A DNA stretch of 64,000 nucleotides, from positions 5,446,501 to 5,510,500 of the forward strand of contig NZ_CP095046.1 in the NCBI RefSeq assembly GCF_022919215.1. Direction: 5' to 3'. Below the pieces are notes generated by a model. The model made no database searches. It saw only the letters and a list, made by a program, of their open reading frames with translations, and was not told the DNA's origin. The DNA is from Hymenobacter cellulosilyticus. GTDB lineage: Bacteria; Bacteroidota; Bacteroidia; Cytophagales; Hymenobacteraceae. Below, one piece after another: positions 45,244 to 54,946 of the stretch (positions within the stretch are counted from its first letter, which is position 1; every line of letters begins with the position of its first letter). A program made the translations under genes and the position numbers.

Positions 45244-45273
45244 AAAAAAGCCCGCTGACAAATGTCAACGGGC
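45244..45273 (-). terminator. minus-strand terminator after the DUF5723 gene
   Basis: On the minus strand GCCCGTTGACA TT TGTCAGCGGGC followed by TTTTTT; one G:T pair in the stem. Confidence 0.75.
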
Positions 45274-45360
45274 CCACGTTCAGCTACTGCTCAAAGCAGC
45301 TAAAAACCACTCGTATTCATCGTAAATCACCTTTTCGCCTAGCTCATCCCGCCGGCAATG

Positions 45361-46759
45361 CTATTCCTTGATTTCCCCGAACCGGAACCGGACGAAACCG
45401 GCCGCTACCGAGGCGTAGGGGTTCTTATCGGCCAGCAGGCCCGGCACATCACGGGTGCTGACCCGAATTCGTAGATGCTTGTGGTGAAGGTGACGCCCAG
45501 CGGCAGGGCAAAGCCGTAACCGGCCCCGCCCGCAATACCGCTGCTCAGCCGCAGGTACTTGGTGGGCTTGAAGTCGATGCCGGCGCCTACGAAGGGACTG
45601 GGAATGTTGCCGGCCACCTCATTTAGCGGCAAGGTCACGTCGAGGCCCAGCTCCAGGCGGTTGGTGATACGCAGGCCGGCCCCGGCCCGCAGCTTGGTGG
45701 GCAAGTCGGCGCGGTACTCCTGGCTGGGCTGGTACACAAACACGCTGTCGGTGCCGGAGGCAAAAATCTTGGTGGCCTCGGCCAGGAAGTCGTAGTTGTC
45801 GACGCCGTTGGAGCGCAGCTTCTTGAGCTTCTGGTCGGAGGCGGTCAGCAGGTTGCCTTCCCAGGTCATGTGGCCCAGGTCGGTGACGGACAGGCTGGCC
45901 CGCAGCATTTTGCCGGCTTCCATAGCCAGGCCCAAATCGAAGCCGTTGCCTTTGCCCACCGGCTGCAGCCCATTGCCCCGCTCCTGCCGGTTGAAAGAAG
46001 CGTTGCTTACTACTTTGCCGTAGTCAATATCGAACAGCGGCGACATAGCGCTGTAGGCCGTAATCTTGCCCGGCTCGATGCGCACGTCCACAATGCCCAC
46101 GCCCTGAATATAGCGGTAGCCCGCGCCCCCGACAGCCGGAACAGCGGCAGGGTAACCAGGCGGCGGGCAAAGGCAAAGTTGAACTCGTTGTACCAGGTAC
46201 CTTGAAACGTGGTGCCGGCCAGCGACTCGGTTATCAGCGGCGAGGTGGCGGGGTTATAGTTGGCATAAATTGGGGCTTCCTGACCCAGAAACAGGATTTC
46301 GGCCGCGTTCTTATTCAGGCCCATGTGGCCCACCATACGCTGCCGGTTGCTGAAGGCAAAGCTGCCCAACACCGGAAAGGAAGCCGACACGGCCACCGTA
46401 GTCACATCAGCGTTGAAGTTGAAGGTGTTGTCGGACGTAAAAGCCTGGGCCAGCTCCAGCTTGTCGGCCTTGGTCAGGGCTTGGTCGGAGTTGCGCAGAA
46501 AGCGCCAGGCTTGGCTGCGCGTCAGCGACTGGGAGCTGATGCCCACGCCGCCTTCCCCGATGGAAAAAGCCACCACCGCGTTGTTCATGCGGGCCATGTT
46601 GGCCGGGTTTACCCCGATGGCCTGGTAGTCGCTGGCGAAGGTATTAGCTACGCCGCCCCGTCCCACAATGGAGAAAGAACTCATCTCAGTCTGGGCCCGC
46701 AGGCTGGTGGCGGCCAGCAGCCCCAGGCCGGTTAGCAGGGCAAAACGAATATTTTTCAC
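45361..46759 (-). CDS. DUF5723 family outer-membrane protein, frame broken twice
   Basis: About 466 residues repaired. Signal peptide (MKNIRFALLTGLGLLAATSL, ending LRAQ). Then GVNPANMARMNNAVVAFSIG, FAFSNRQRMVGHMGLNKNAA, and barrel-like strands LSVTDLGHMTWEG, LELGLDVTLPLNEVAGN, LRLSSGIAGGAGYGFALPLG and a final AAGFVRFRFGEIKE. Breaks are in the five-C run 46126-46130, giving LSGGAGYRYIQGVG, and in the CCC 45462-45464, giving EFGVSTRDVPGLLADKNP. DUF5723/PorV-like outer-membrane proteins are tied to type IX-secreting organisms. Confidence 0.85.
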
Positions 46760-46981
46760 GGGGCAGAAAGAGGATAAGAAGTCGAAGGCCGATAATCTTC
46801 AAGCCATTGATTGCAAAAAGCTTACAACTAAATACTGACTGACAGCGTGCCGGGTTCACCGGAAGTGTGGTCGGCGCCCGTTATTTTGCGTACCAGCAGG
46901 ATTTGTCGTGCCGGCAAATGTAAACCTCTTCCGGCCTTGGCAGTTGCCAGCACCGGGCTTTCTTTCCAAAACTCCCCTCTC

Positions 46982-47956
46982 TTGGCTAAGCGCTTTTCCG
47001 TTGACGAGTACGCCGAAGGCATCCTGGCCGGCAACCGCATGGTGCTGAGTCGGGCCATTACGCTCGTGGAAAGCACCCTGCCCTCCGACCAGCGCCTGGC
47101 CGAGCAGGTTCTCGACCGGGTGCTGCCCCATGCCGGCCGCTCGGTGCGGGTGGGTATTACGGGCGTACCGGGCGTGGGCAAAAGTACGTTTATCGAAGCC
47201 CTGGGCTTGGCGCTGCTCACGCAGGGCAAGCGCCTGGCCGTACTGGCCGTCGACCCCACAAGTCAGCGCAGCGGCGGCAGCATCCTGGGCGACAAAACCC
47301 GGATGAACCAGCTGGCCGCTCACGAGCGGGCCTACATCCGGCCTTCGCCGGCGGGCCGCAGCCTGGGTGGCGTTACGCGCAGTACCCGCGAGGCCATGAT
47401 CTTGTGCGAAGCCGCCGGCCACGACGTTATTTTCATCGAGACCGTGGGCGTGGGCCAGAGCGAAACCGCCGTGCACGGCATGGTCGACTTCTTTCTACTG
47501 CTCATGCTGGCCGGGGCCGGCGACGAGCTGCAGGGCATCAAGAAAGGCATTATGGAAATGGCCGATGCGGTAACCATTACCAAAGCCGATGGGCAGAACG
47601 AAACGGCTGCCAAGCTGGCCCGCCGCGAGTACCAGAACGCCCTGCACCTGTTCCCACTGGCTCCCTCGGGCTGGCAGCCGGTGGTGACCATCAGCTCGGC
47701 CCTGAGCGGCCGGGGCGTGCCCGAGGTGTGGCAGGTGGTAGAGCAGTACGTGCAGCAAACCCAGCAGAGCGGCTACTTCCAGCAGCGCCGGCAGGAGCAA
47801 AACCTGCACTGGCTCTACGAGGCCATTCGCCAGGGCCTGGAAGAGCAGTTTTATGCCAAGGCCAGCGTGCAGCAGCATTTGCCCGCTCTGCGCCAGCAGG
47901 TAATTGACGGCAGCAAATCGGCCTTTGGGGCCGCCGCTGAGCTGTTGGGCTTATAA
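46982..47956 (+). CDS. meaB: methylmalonyl-CoA mutase-associated GTPase MeaB
   Basis: P-loop GTPase that loads and protects the adenosylcobalamin cofactor of methylmalonyl-CoA mutase. AKRFSVDEYAEGILAGNR at the N-terminus is the family start; GITGVPGVGKST is the P-loop, VDPTSQRSGGSILGDKTRM the next switch, FIETVGVGQSE the G3 motif and TKADG the base motif. A TTG at 46982 is preferred over ATG 46847, because family members begin with (M)AKR. The longer reading adds 45 residues without conserved features. Its targets MutA/MutB are encoded 27-33 kb away. Confidence 0.95.
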   Translation: MAKRFSVDEYAEGILAGNRMVLSRAITLVESTLPSDQRLAEQVLDRVLPHAGRSVRVGITGVPGVGKSTFIEALGLALLTQGKRLAVLAVDPTSQRSGGSILGDKTRMNQLAAHERAYIRPSPAGRSLGGVTRSTREAMILCEAAGHDVIFIETVGVGQSETAVHGMVDFFLLLMLAGAGDELQGIKKGIMEMADAVTITKADGQNETAAKLARREYQNALHLFPLAPSGWQPVVTISSALSGRGVPEVWQVVEQYVQQTQQSGYFQQRRQEQNLHWLYEAIRQGLEEQFYAKASVQQHLPALRQQVIDGSKSAFGAAAELLGL

Positions 47957-48340
47957 GCCGCGCTGCACTTCCAGCAAGTCCCACTTATTACCGTAGAGGT
48001 CGGCAAAGACGGCCACGTGGCCGTAGCTTTCCTGGCGGGGCTCCTCCAGAAACTGTACGCCCCGGGCGTGCAGGCGGTGGTAGTCAGCCCAGAACTCGGC
48101 GGTGTGCAGAAACAGGAAGACCCGGCCGCCGCACTGGTTACCAACGGCTTTTTCCTGGTCTTCGCCTTTGGCCTGGGCCAGCAGCAGCCCGGTTTCGGCG
48201 CCGGGAGGCACTACGCGTACCCAGCGTTTGCCCTGACTCAGGTCAGTATCTTCCAGGAGCCGGAAGCCCAGCACCCCGACGTAATAAGTCAGGGCCTCGT
48301 CGTAGTCACGCACTAATAAGGCTATAGAACCTAGCTGCAT
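47951..48340 (-). CDS. VOC/glyoxalase family protein
   Basis: 129 residues, single vicinal-oxygen-chelate domain pair: MQLGSIALLVRDYDEALTYY, VGVLGFRLLEDTDLSQGKRW, HTAEFWADYHRLHARGVQFL, YGHVAVFADLYGNKWDLLE. The last motif supplies the usual Glu. It overlaps the 3' end of meaB by 6 bases in convergent orientation. Substrate unknown. Confidence 0.9.
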   Translation of the reverse strand: MQLGSIALLVRDYDEALTYYVGVLGFRLLEDTDLSQGKRWVRVVPPGAETGLLLAQAKGEDQEKAVGNQCGGRVFLFLHTAEFWADYHRLHARGVQFLEEPRQESYGHVAVFADLYGNKWDLLEVQRGL

Positions 48341-48511
48341 TGTTGAAGTCGGATAGAGGGTGGTAGTGGCTTTGCCTTACGGGGTTCGTGCGCCCGAGCA
48401 GGTTTGCGGCGGGTTTGGCAAATGGATATTTTTCCCTGGTTTCTCCTAAAGCTACGCCACAAAAAAAGAGTCCGCCGTTTCCGGCGGACTCTTTCGAAAA
48501 AAGCTCACGAC

Positions 48512-51093
48512 CTAAGCCCGGCGCGGCCGCAGGGCCAGATAGTCGAGGTAGTACAGGATTTTTACCGACACCGAGTTGTTGTGCGGGGTGTTGATGGTGT
48601 TGCTCAGGTTGTCGAAGTACAAGGGCGTGGCCTGGTTGGCCTGCAGGAAGGTCGAGCCGGCGTTTTTCCAAACGATGCTGATCTGGGAGCCGGGCGCAAA
48701 CCACCACGAGTACACCGCGTCGATGTTGAAAGCATTGAAGGTATTGTCACGGTTGCGGGTGTAGTCTACCGGCGTTTCCTCCCCGCCCGGAGCCAGGCGG
48801 GCAAAGCCCAGGTAGCGCACCGTGCTGGTGTAGTGGCGAGTACGCACCGTGAGCGACATCCGGTTGGTGAAGGTGTAGGCAGCCGTCAGCACGTTCGAAA
48901 CCGTGACCACGCGGCGGCGGCCCAGCAGGATGGCCTCCGGAAATTCATCCAGAATCTTCTTGTCCTCGGGGTAGTCACTGCTCAGGCTGCCGTCGTCGCC
49001 GCTGGAGGGATTCACGTAGCCAATCTGGTTGCGGTTGGTGCTCCAGTCGAGGCTGTAGCGGAAGTTGAGCTTGTTGTTGACGCGGTAGCGGGGCGAAAAG
49101 CCGAAGCCGATGCCCAGGCGGCGGGGCCGCTCAAACCGGTCGTCTTCCCCATATACCCGCACCCCGGCGTTCAAGTCCAGGGCCAGCTTCTTGCGGTAAT
49201 CCGACGAGACAAAGGCCCCGAAGTTGCCGTTGGCCGGCACCCGCACGTAGAATTTGCCCAACGGATTTACGCGGGGCTCAAAATAGTCGCGGTTGATGGG
49301 GTTCACGTCGAAGTTGAAGCCCGTGGTAATGAAGCTCTTGGTGAAGGTGGTATTGGCTCCGCCGTAGAGGTTGGTTTTCTGGTAGAGCGTGGGCTTGTAG
49401 AGGTACGACTGGTCGAGGCCGAAGTAAGAGTAGAAGTTGTTGACCTTCCAGAAGGGCTTGTAGTGGTTGTAATTGCCATACAGGCCCTGGCTGATGTTGT
49501 TGTTGCCGAACAGAATGCCCAGGTCGTTGGGATTATACGTGTGCGACTCAATGCCCTGGTTGAAGCCCAGGTGAAGTTGCCGCTGATTTTGCTCACGCCC
49601 ACCTGGTACTTAAAGCCGTCCTGGTCGTCGACCTGCTCTTCATCGTGGAAAAAGTAGCCGCGGCGGCGCGAATACACTAGACGGCCATCCACGGCGTAGG
49701 AGTTTTTCTTATTGGCGAAGCGAAACAGCCCGCCCGTCACGTTGGCGTCGTAGGTGCGCCCAAAGCGCGTCACGTTGGTGTTGATGAGCGAAACGTAGGA
49801 GTTGTTTTTGAGCGACTGGTCCAGCACAGCAATGTTGTAGTTGCTGAACGGCTGGGTCAGTTCCTCCCGCTCCTGCCCCGTTTCGGTGTTCTGAATCGTG
49901 GCGTACACATCGTTGCTCACGGCGTTGAACACGCCCACGCCCAGCCCCTTGCTCGTACGGCCCGACACCTTGGTGGCGTTCAGCAGGCGGGTTTCCGCAG
50001 GGTTGCGCACGATTTTCTCCCGGTCTCCGGCTTCCACGTTGTAGAAGCCGATGGGCGTGGCGCCCACCCGGCGGGAATAAAACAGGTTGCCCTTGCTGAA
50101 GAGCTCGGTGCCCTCGGTAAAGAACTGGCGGTTTTCGGCAAACTGCACCTCGAAGGGCGAGAGGTTGAGTACCTGGTTGTCGCTCTGCACCTGCCCAAAG
50201 TCGGGCACCAGGGTTGCGTCCAGGGTGAAACTTTCATTGATGCCCCACTTCACGTCGGCCCCGCCGTTGAAGCTGGTGGTCGTGCGGCGCGTGCCCTCTT
50301 CGTTAAGCGGGTTGTGGTTGACGTAGCCCGAAATGTAGGGCGTCAGCGAGAGGCGCAGCGGGGGCTCAATGTTACGCAAGCCTTCCAGCGTGCCCCACTG
50401 GTTCACGAAGCCATCCACGGCGGGCTTTACCTCATTCCAGAAAAAGGCCTGGTTGTCGCGCTTGCGCTGCCGCATAAAGTTGAGGCCCCACACCTGCTCG
50501 GCTGTTTTGCTGAAGCGGATGGCCGAGTACGGAATCCTCATTTCGGCGTACCAGTCGTTGCCTTTCACGGTGGTGCGTGAGTCCCACACGGCGTTCCAGT
50601 TGAAATCTTCGCCCCCGGCCGGCGAGTAGCGGGCGTCCATCTGTACCCCGCCAGTCGTCACGAAAAAGCCGTAGCCGTTGAGCTTGTCCTGGTAGGTATC
50701 CAGGAAGATGCCGATAAAGTCGGTGTTGCCGAAATTGTCGCGGGCGGTCAGCTCCCGCATGATGGAGTCGCCGGCCGCGTCGTGCATCACGGCCCCGATG
50801 TAGAGGTTGGCGTCGTCGTAGAGCACGCGCACTTCGGTCTTGTGCTTCTCGGGCGGACCGGGGTTGGGCCGGTTCTGAATAAAGTCGGTAGCAATGGGAG
50901 CCTGCTGCCACAGCTGTTCGTCCAGAACGCCATCCAGCTTCACCGGCGTGGTGATGCGTAGAGCCTGCAGGTGTTTTTTGGGAGCCGGCACGGCCGCAGC
51001 GGTCGGCGTAGCGGCCTCCGGTGCGGACGTTTGCGCGGCCGCCGTGTACGTAAGCAGCCCTAAAAAACAACTGATGAGTACACGTAAATGCAT
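48512..51093 (-). CDS. DUF5916 family protein with CBM9-like N-terminal domain, frame broken
   Basis: About 860 residues. Signal peptide (FLGLLTYTAAAQTS) and a Pro/Ala linker. A CBM9-like domain starts ITTPVKLDGVLDEQLWQQAP and has VRVLYDDANLYIGAVMHDA and FIGIFLDTYQDKLNGYGFFV. The rest is a barrel-like DUF5916 region: FSKTAEQVWGLNFMRQRKR, FTLDATLVPDFGQVQSDNQV, ENRQFFTEGTELFSKGNLF. One base is lost near 49574-49575; repaired it reads GNFHLGFNQGIESHTYNPN. ATG 51093 is preferred over GTG 51099. The family is an outer-membrane-linked carbohydrate or metabolite protein of unknown role. Confidence 0.85.
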
Positions 51094-51177
51094 GAACACA
51101 AAATGAAGGAGTGGAGAGTGGTGCTATAGATGATAGCCAATACCTAATGGTTGCCTCACGGCTTGGCTTAAGGCCAT

Positions 51178-51207
51178 AAAAAAAGGCCTGCCGGCGGGCA
51201 GGCCTTT
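51178..51207. terminator. terminator of the blaR1 gene
   Basis: AAAGGCCTGCC / GGCAGGCCTTT with a 4-base loop and a long T tract on the minus strand. Confidence 0.88.
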
Positions 51208-51222
51208 CTGAAACAGACCGTG

Positions 51223-53799
51223 CTATTCGGTAATTACGACGTCCATATTGAAGCTTTTGCCGTCGTTTTTGCCGAGCAGCTCCCGGTAGCGCTTCGCCGT
51301 TTCTTCCGGCTGCCGCTGTCCGTTCACCGTCATGCTTGAGGCATTGAGCTGAAACTGATACGAGCGGGCTCCGGCCTCAATCAGGCCGTCTTTGCGCAGC
51401 TGGTCACCCAGGGCTACCGAATTTACCTTCACGTTGCGGGGTGCCCGCGGGGCCCGGGGCGGCGTGGGTGGAGTAGGAGCCAAGCTGCTGCTACGCGGAG
51501 CCTTAGGGGCACGGGGCGCCGCTGGAGGCTCGGGCATATAACTAGAGCCCCCGGTAGTATTGGAATAGATGCGGTTGCGGTTGGAGCCGGTGTTGCTGAA
51601 CACCACCGAACCATTGGTGCCGATGGTGCGGCCGGTGCCGTCCTCAAACAGCCTGCGGTACTTGGCCGCTACCGCGTCGGGCTGCTTCTGCCCGTCGACT
51701 ACCATTTCGTTGCCTTTCAGGACCAGCTGGAAGTATTTCTTGTCCTTGATGAGCTTGTCTTTTTCCAGCTCATCAATCATGGCTTCTTCCACTTTATGGT
51801 TCTGCTCTTCCCGAATGGCGCGGGCCCGTTCGCGCTCGGCCTGGGCCCGTTCCCGTTCAGCCTGCCGCCGTTCCCGATCAGCTTGCAACCGCTCACGGTC
51901 GGCTTGCAGCCGTTCGCGCTCAGCTTCCTGCCGCTCCCGGGCTGCCTCGCTGGCTTCCTGCTGCCGCTCCCGCATTTCCTCGCGCCGCTCCCGGATGCGG
52001 TCCAGCTCCTCGCGAATTTTAGTGCGCGCTTCCGCATCGGTTTCGTTGCGCTCGGCTTCGCGCAGGGAAGTCTCGGCTTCCTGTAGTGCCTTGGCCGTTA
52101 TGCGGTCCGAGTTGATGCTCACCCCGTCTCTGCCAGTGCGGATTTCTACCCCGTTGCCGTCATTGAAGACAAACCCCTTGGCGGTGCTGCGGTGAAAATC
52201 GTCGCTGCTGCGGGCCAGGTCCTGTTCCAGGCGGCGCATGGAACTGCGCAACTCTTCCTGGTCGCGGGCCGACATGCCGTAGTTGCGGCCGTCGAAGTCA
52301 AAGTTGAAGTTTGAATTGGAACCCGAGCGGCGGGCCGTGCCGCTTTTCGGGGCCAGCCGAATAATTTCCGTGCTGTTAGCCTTGGTCTTAGGCTTGGGCT
52401 CATCCATGTCGATGCGCTGCCCGTCCACGTAAAGCTCCGTGACGCGGCCTTTCTTGTCGCGCTTCACGACCACAGTGCCCCCATCTTTGCCGCGGCGCAG
52501 TGTCTGCCCGTCTTCGGCGTCGCGCACAATTACCACGTGCTTGTCGTCTTTGCCTTTCGACTTGCGCTTCTTCTTGTCGTCATCGTCGGCAGCAGCGGCT
52601 ACGGCTGCCGTTGGAGCGGTAGCGCCCTGAAACGTAGGCAGACTATTACTCCAAATGCTGTTTTCAGGACCAAATACGGCGCCTACCAGTTCCTTGGCGC
52701 GCTCGGGCCAGGGTCGGGGGTTAGCCATGGCTACCACGGTGGTCAGGCCAATCAAAGCCAGGCCGCCAACTACCACCAAGGCCGCCATGAAGCCCTCGGA
52801 GAAAGTAGGTGCAGCCCGGCGCTGCACCAGCCGCCGAATGCGGCCCAGCAGGGAACCATCGGGGCCCACGGCCGACAAAGCCAGACGGGGCGCGGGGTAC
52901 ACGTCCTGCCCCATTTCGGCCAGGGCCGCCAGAGCTTTGGCCAGCGTCAGCGGGTCGCCGCAGATGGCCGTAGCCTCATCGTCGCAGCAGTTTTCGCGCT
53001 CCGTGCGCATACAGGCCGTAATAAACCAGGCGGCCGGGTGGTAGAAAAACAGGATTTCGGCCACCGATTGCAGAATGTTCATCAAATAGTCGCGGCGGGC
53101 AATGTGAGCCAGCTCGTGGGCCAGAATGGCTTCCAGCTGGGCTTGACTCAGCCCCATTACTGTGCCTAGAGGCAGCAGAATCACGGGCTTGAGGTGGCCG
53201 GCCACTAGCGGGGCCTTCACCAGCGCCGACTCCAGCAGGCTCACCGTGCGCTTGATGCCGGCACGCTGGGCCAGGGCCTTAAAACGCTCGTTCCACTGCT
53301 CCGAGAGAGGTTCAACACGGTAGTGACGCAGGCGCTGCACGTAGGCCAGCCCGCCGAGCAAACGCAGCGTCATGGCCAGCAAACCCAGAAACCACGCCGC
53401 CACAATCAGGGGCAGGTGCTGGTCGAAGTACTGCCGCCCGGTTTCGAGCAACGACACCGACTGCTCGGCAACTGCTGCCGACGTGGCCGCTGAAGGCTGT
53501 AGCAAGCTCAGGCCTGTGGCCTCACCAGCCGGTACTATGTCCGAAGCGGCGGCCGCCGGGGTGTGGTTGGCCAGAGCCAGGGCGTAGTGCCGCCCAAACG
53601 TAACCAGCGCCAGCCCGAGCATAATGACCAGGGCCAGGCCGGCCACGTTGTAGCGCACCTGAGCCGAGTGCCGGCGCAGCACCAGCAACAGCCCCACCAA
53701 CGCCAAACCTACAATAGCACCCTGCCAGAGGGAATGCACAATCGTCCAGCCCACGGCCCGGACCAGCTCCGGCGACAAGGTATTCTCAAGCCAGTTCAT
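51223..53799 (-). CDS. BlaR1-type M56 family membrane metallopeptidase with repeat tail
   Basis: 858 residues. Membrane helices (AIVGLALVGLLLVL; LALVIMLGLALVTFG; LPLIVAAWFLGLLAMTL; FMAALVVVGGLALIGLTTV) surround the M56 peptidase site ILAHELAHIARRDY (HExxH at about 228-232). After the last helix a long cytoplasmic or periplasmic tail has acidic and basic blocks (DDDDKKKRKSKGKDDK). Then comes an Arg/Glu/Gln-rich coiled coil from about residue 550 to 670, and two copies of a short domain (YFQLVLKGNEMVVDGQKQP; YQFQLNASSMTVNGQRQP). It has no penicillin-binding sensor domain. ATG 53799 has a good Shine-Dalgarno (AGGAGG), unusual here, supporting a separate start. The upstream blaI frame runs into it only because of a likely base loss. 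Confidence 0.88.
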   Translation of the reverse strand: MNWLENTLSPELVRAVGWTIVHSLWQGAIVGLALVGLLLVLRRHSAQVRYNVAGLALVIMLGLALVTFGRHYALALANHTPAAAASDIVPAGEATGLSLLQPSAATSAAVAEQSVSLLETGRQYFDQHLPLIVAAWFLGLLAMTLRLLGGLAYVQRLRHYRVEPLSEQWNERFKALAQRAGIKRTVSLLESALVKAPLVAGHLKPVILLPLGTVMGLSQAQLEAILAHELAHIARRDYLMNILQSVAEILFFYHPAAWFITACMRTERENCCDDEATAICGDPLTLAKALAALAEMGQDVYPAPRLALSAVGPDGSLLGRIRRLVQRRAAPTFSEGFMAALVVVGGLALIGLTTVVAMANPRPWPERAKELVGAVFGPENSIWSNSLPTFQGATAPTAAVAAAADDDDKKKRKSKGKDDKHVVIVRDAEDGQTLRRGKDGGTVVVKRDKKGRVTELYVDGQRIDMDEPKPKTKANSTEIIRLAPKSGTARRSGSNSNFNFDFDGRNYGMSARDQEELRSSMRRLEQDLARSSDDFHRSTAKGFVFNDGNGVEIRTGRDGVSINSDRITAKALQEAETSLREAERNETDAEARTKIREELDRIRERREEMRERQQEASEAARERQEAERERLQADRERLQADRERRQAERERAQAERERARAIREEQNHKVEEAMIDELEKDKLIKDKKYFQLVLKGNEMVVDGQKQPDAVAAKYRRLFEDGTGRTIGTNGSVVFSNTGSNRNRIYSNTTGGSSYMPEPPAAPRAPKAPRSSSLAPTPPTPPRAPRAPRNVKVNSVALGDQLRKDGLIEAGARSYQFQLNASSMTVNGQRQPEETAKRYRELLGKNDGKSFNMDVVITE

Positions 53800-53812
53800 C
53801 GGGCCTCCTTTC

Positions 53813-54207
53813 TCAGTTTCGGGTTTGTCCTCTTCGATTTCGTTGAGCAGCGTCCGGATCTGTCGCAGCTCTTCCTTGGAGGTGCGGCGGTTGCCCAGGG
53901 CCTGCATTACCAGCTTCATGGCCGAGCCTCCGAAGGCAGCTTCCACAAACCGGTCGAGCAGCTGGCTCTGGGTTTCCTCTTCCCGCACGGCAGCGCGGTA
54001 CACGTGGGTGCGGCTGTCGTCGTCGCGCAGCACCAGGCCCTTGTCGAGCATGAGCTGCAACAGCTTCAGCGTGGTGGTGTAACCTACTTCGCGCTTCTGG
54101 CTGAGCTCGTCGTTCACGAACCGGACGGTGCTCGGGCCGTGCTGCCAGAGTACCTGCAGGATTTCAAGTTCCGATTCGGTGGGTTTGGGAAGGGATGCCT
54201 TACTCAT
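53813..54207 (-). CDS. BlaI/MecI/CopY family transcriptional repressor
   Basis: Winged-helix repressor of about 131 residues: LPKPTESELEILQVLWQHGP, FVNDELSQKREVGYTTTLKL, LQLMLDKGLVLRDDDSRTHV, then the dimerisation part VMQALGNRRTSKEELRQIR. In the raw sequence it reads without a stop into the peptidase gene. One base added to the GGG at 53821-53823 gives EEDKPRN and a TGA at 53813-53815, just before the AGGAGG of blaR1. ATG 54207 starts the family. Three operator-like 16-mers lie directly upstream. BlaR1 cleaves BlaI in known systems, so the pair forms a proteolytic switch. Confidence 0.9.
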
Positions 54208-54226
54208 AACGGGGTGCTTTTCTTGA

Positions 54227-54300
54227 TACGAACTACTTCGTACATCAAACATATACGAAGTTGATCGTAGAAGCAAATTTTATCTACGATTTATTTCGTA
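54227..54300. promoter_or_regulatory. three BlaI-type operators upstream of blaI
   Basis: Three 16-bp palindromes: TACGAACTACTTCGTA (54227-54242), TACGAAGTTGATCGTA (54254-54269), TACGATTTATTTCGTA (54285-54300). Common pattern TACGAWNNNNWTCGTA, centre spacing 27 and 31 bases, close to three helical turns. They fill the gap between blaI and the next gene. Confidence 0.85.
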
Positions 54301-54364
54301 TATCCTTCGCGGTACGCCTCATCAAGCAGGCATGCCCAGCTTGGTGAACGGCGTTAAAAGCAAT

Positions 54365-54388
54365 AAAACCAGCTGTTAAGCTGGTTTT
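54365..54388. terminator. terminator after folB
   Basis: AAAACCAGCT / AGCTGGTTTT with loop GTTA, downstream of the minus-strand folB gene. Confidence 0.85.
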
Positions 54389-54411
54389 CAACAAAAGACT
54401 TTTCTCTTGCA

Positions 54412-54783
54412 TTACGGTTGCACCTTCGCCCGCTTCCGCTTCATCGTTACGCGGGAGCGGGCACAGACACCCCCAAACGGCGGGTTGTGCTTGGCCACGC
54501 TCACCTTCACCGATTTCACGTGGGGGTACTGCTCCAGCACCCGGTCCAGGATGCGGTGGCCGACGTGCTCCAGCAGCCGAGCCGGCACGGCCATTTCCGT
54601 TTTCACTATACCGTATAAGTCCACATAGTTGACCGTGGAAGCTAGATCATCGGAAGTGCCCGCCGCGTGCAGGTCGGTGCCAACGTAGAGGTCAACGCTG
54701 TAGCGGTTGCCGAGCCTCTGCTCTTCATCGAAAAAGCCGTGGTAGGCGAAAAACTCCATTCCTTCCAGTGCAATCTGGCCCAT
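54412..54783 (-). CDS. folB: dihydroneopterin aldolase
   Basis: 123-residue folate-pathway enzyme that splits dihydroneopterin to 6-hydroxymethyl-dihydropterin and glycolaldehyde. IALEGMEFFAYHGFFDEEQR holds the conserved HG and Glu near residue 20, NRYSVDLYVGTDL is the next strand, then STVNYVDLYGIVKTEM and LLEHVGHRILDRVLE with the conserved Glu-His. Normal length. The basic C-terminal tail (RSRVTMKRKRAK) is slightly longer than usual. Terminator follows. Confidence 0.93.
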   Translation of the reverse strand: MGQIALEGMEFFAYHGFFDEEQRLGNRYSVDLYVGTDLHAAGTSDDLASTVNYVDLYGIVKTEMAVPARLLEHVGHRILDRVLEQYPHVKSVKVSVAKHNPPFGGVCARSRVTMKRKRAKVQP

Positions 54784-54858
54784 ATGGTGAAGTGGTGAAC
54801 TTGTGAGAGGGTGAAGCGGTGAGCTTTTCTTAGCTGCACTTACTTCCCATTGCTTTAT

Positions 54859-54890
54859 AAAAAAGAAGCCCGCCCCGAGAGGCAGGCTTC
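54859..54890 (-). terminator. terminator after the DivIVA gene
   Basis: Minus strand GAAGCCtGCC / GGCgGGCTTC followed by TTTTTT; one mismatch. Confidence 0.75.
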
Positions 54891-54946
54891 CCTGTTAATC
54901 GTCCGCTAAAGCCGGCTTATTCGAAAAATCTACCGAAAGGCAAAAC

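Noticed and set aside
45232..45245. FNR-like box TTGACATTTATCAA near a Crp-family gene and an SDR
   Set aside because: Its neighbouring inverted copy and the A/T runs form a minus-strand terminator for the DUF5723 gene; one box-like word in that setting is not enough.
46847..46981. N-terminal extension of MeaB from ATG 46847
   Set aside because: The 45 added residues show no conserved feature; family members begin at the AKR segment.
51223..54276. One 1017-residue BlaI-BlaR1 fusion protein
   Set aside because: A separate start with a strong Shine-Dalgarno and a one-base repair yielding a stop make two genes the better reading.
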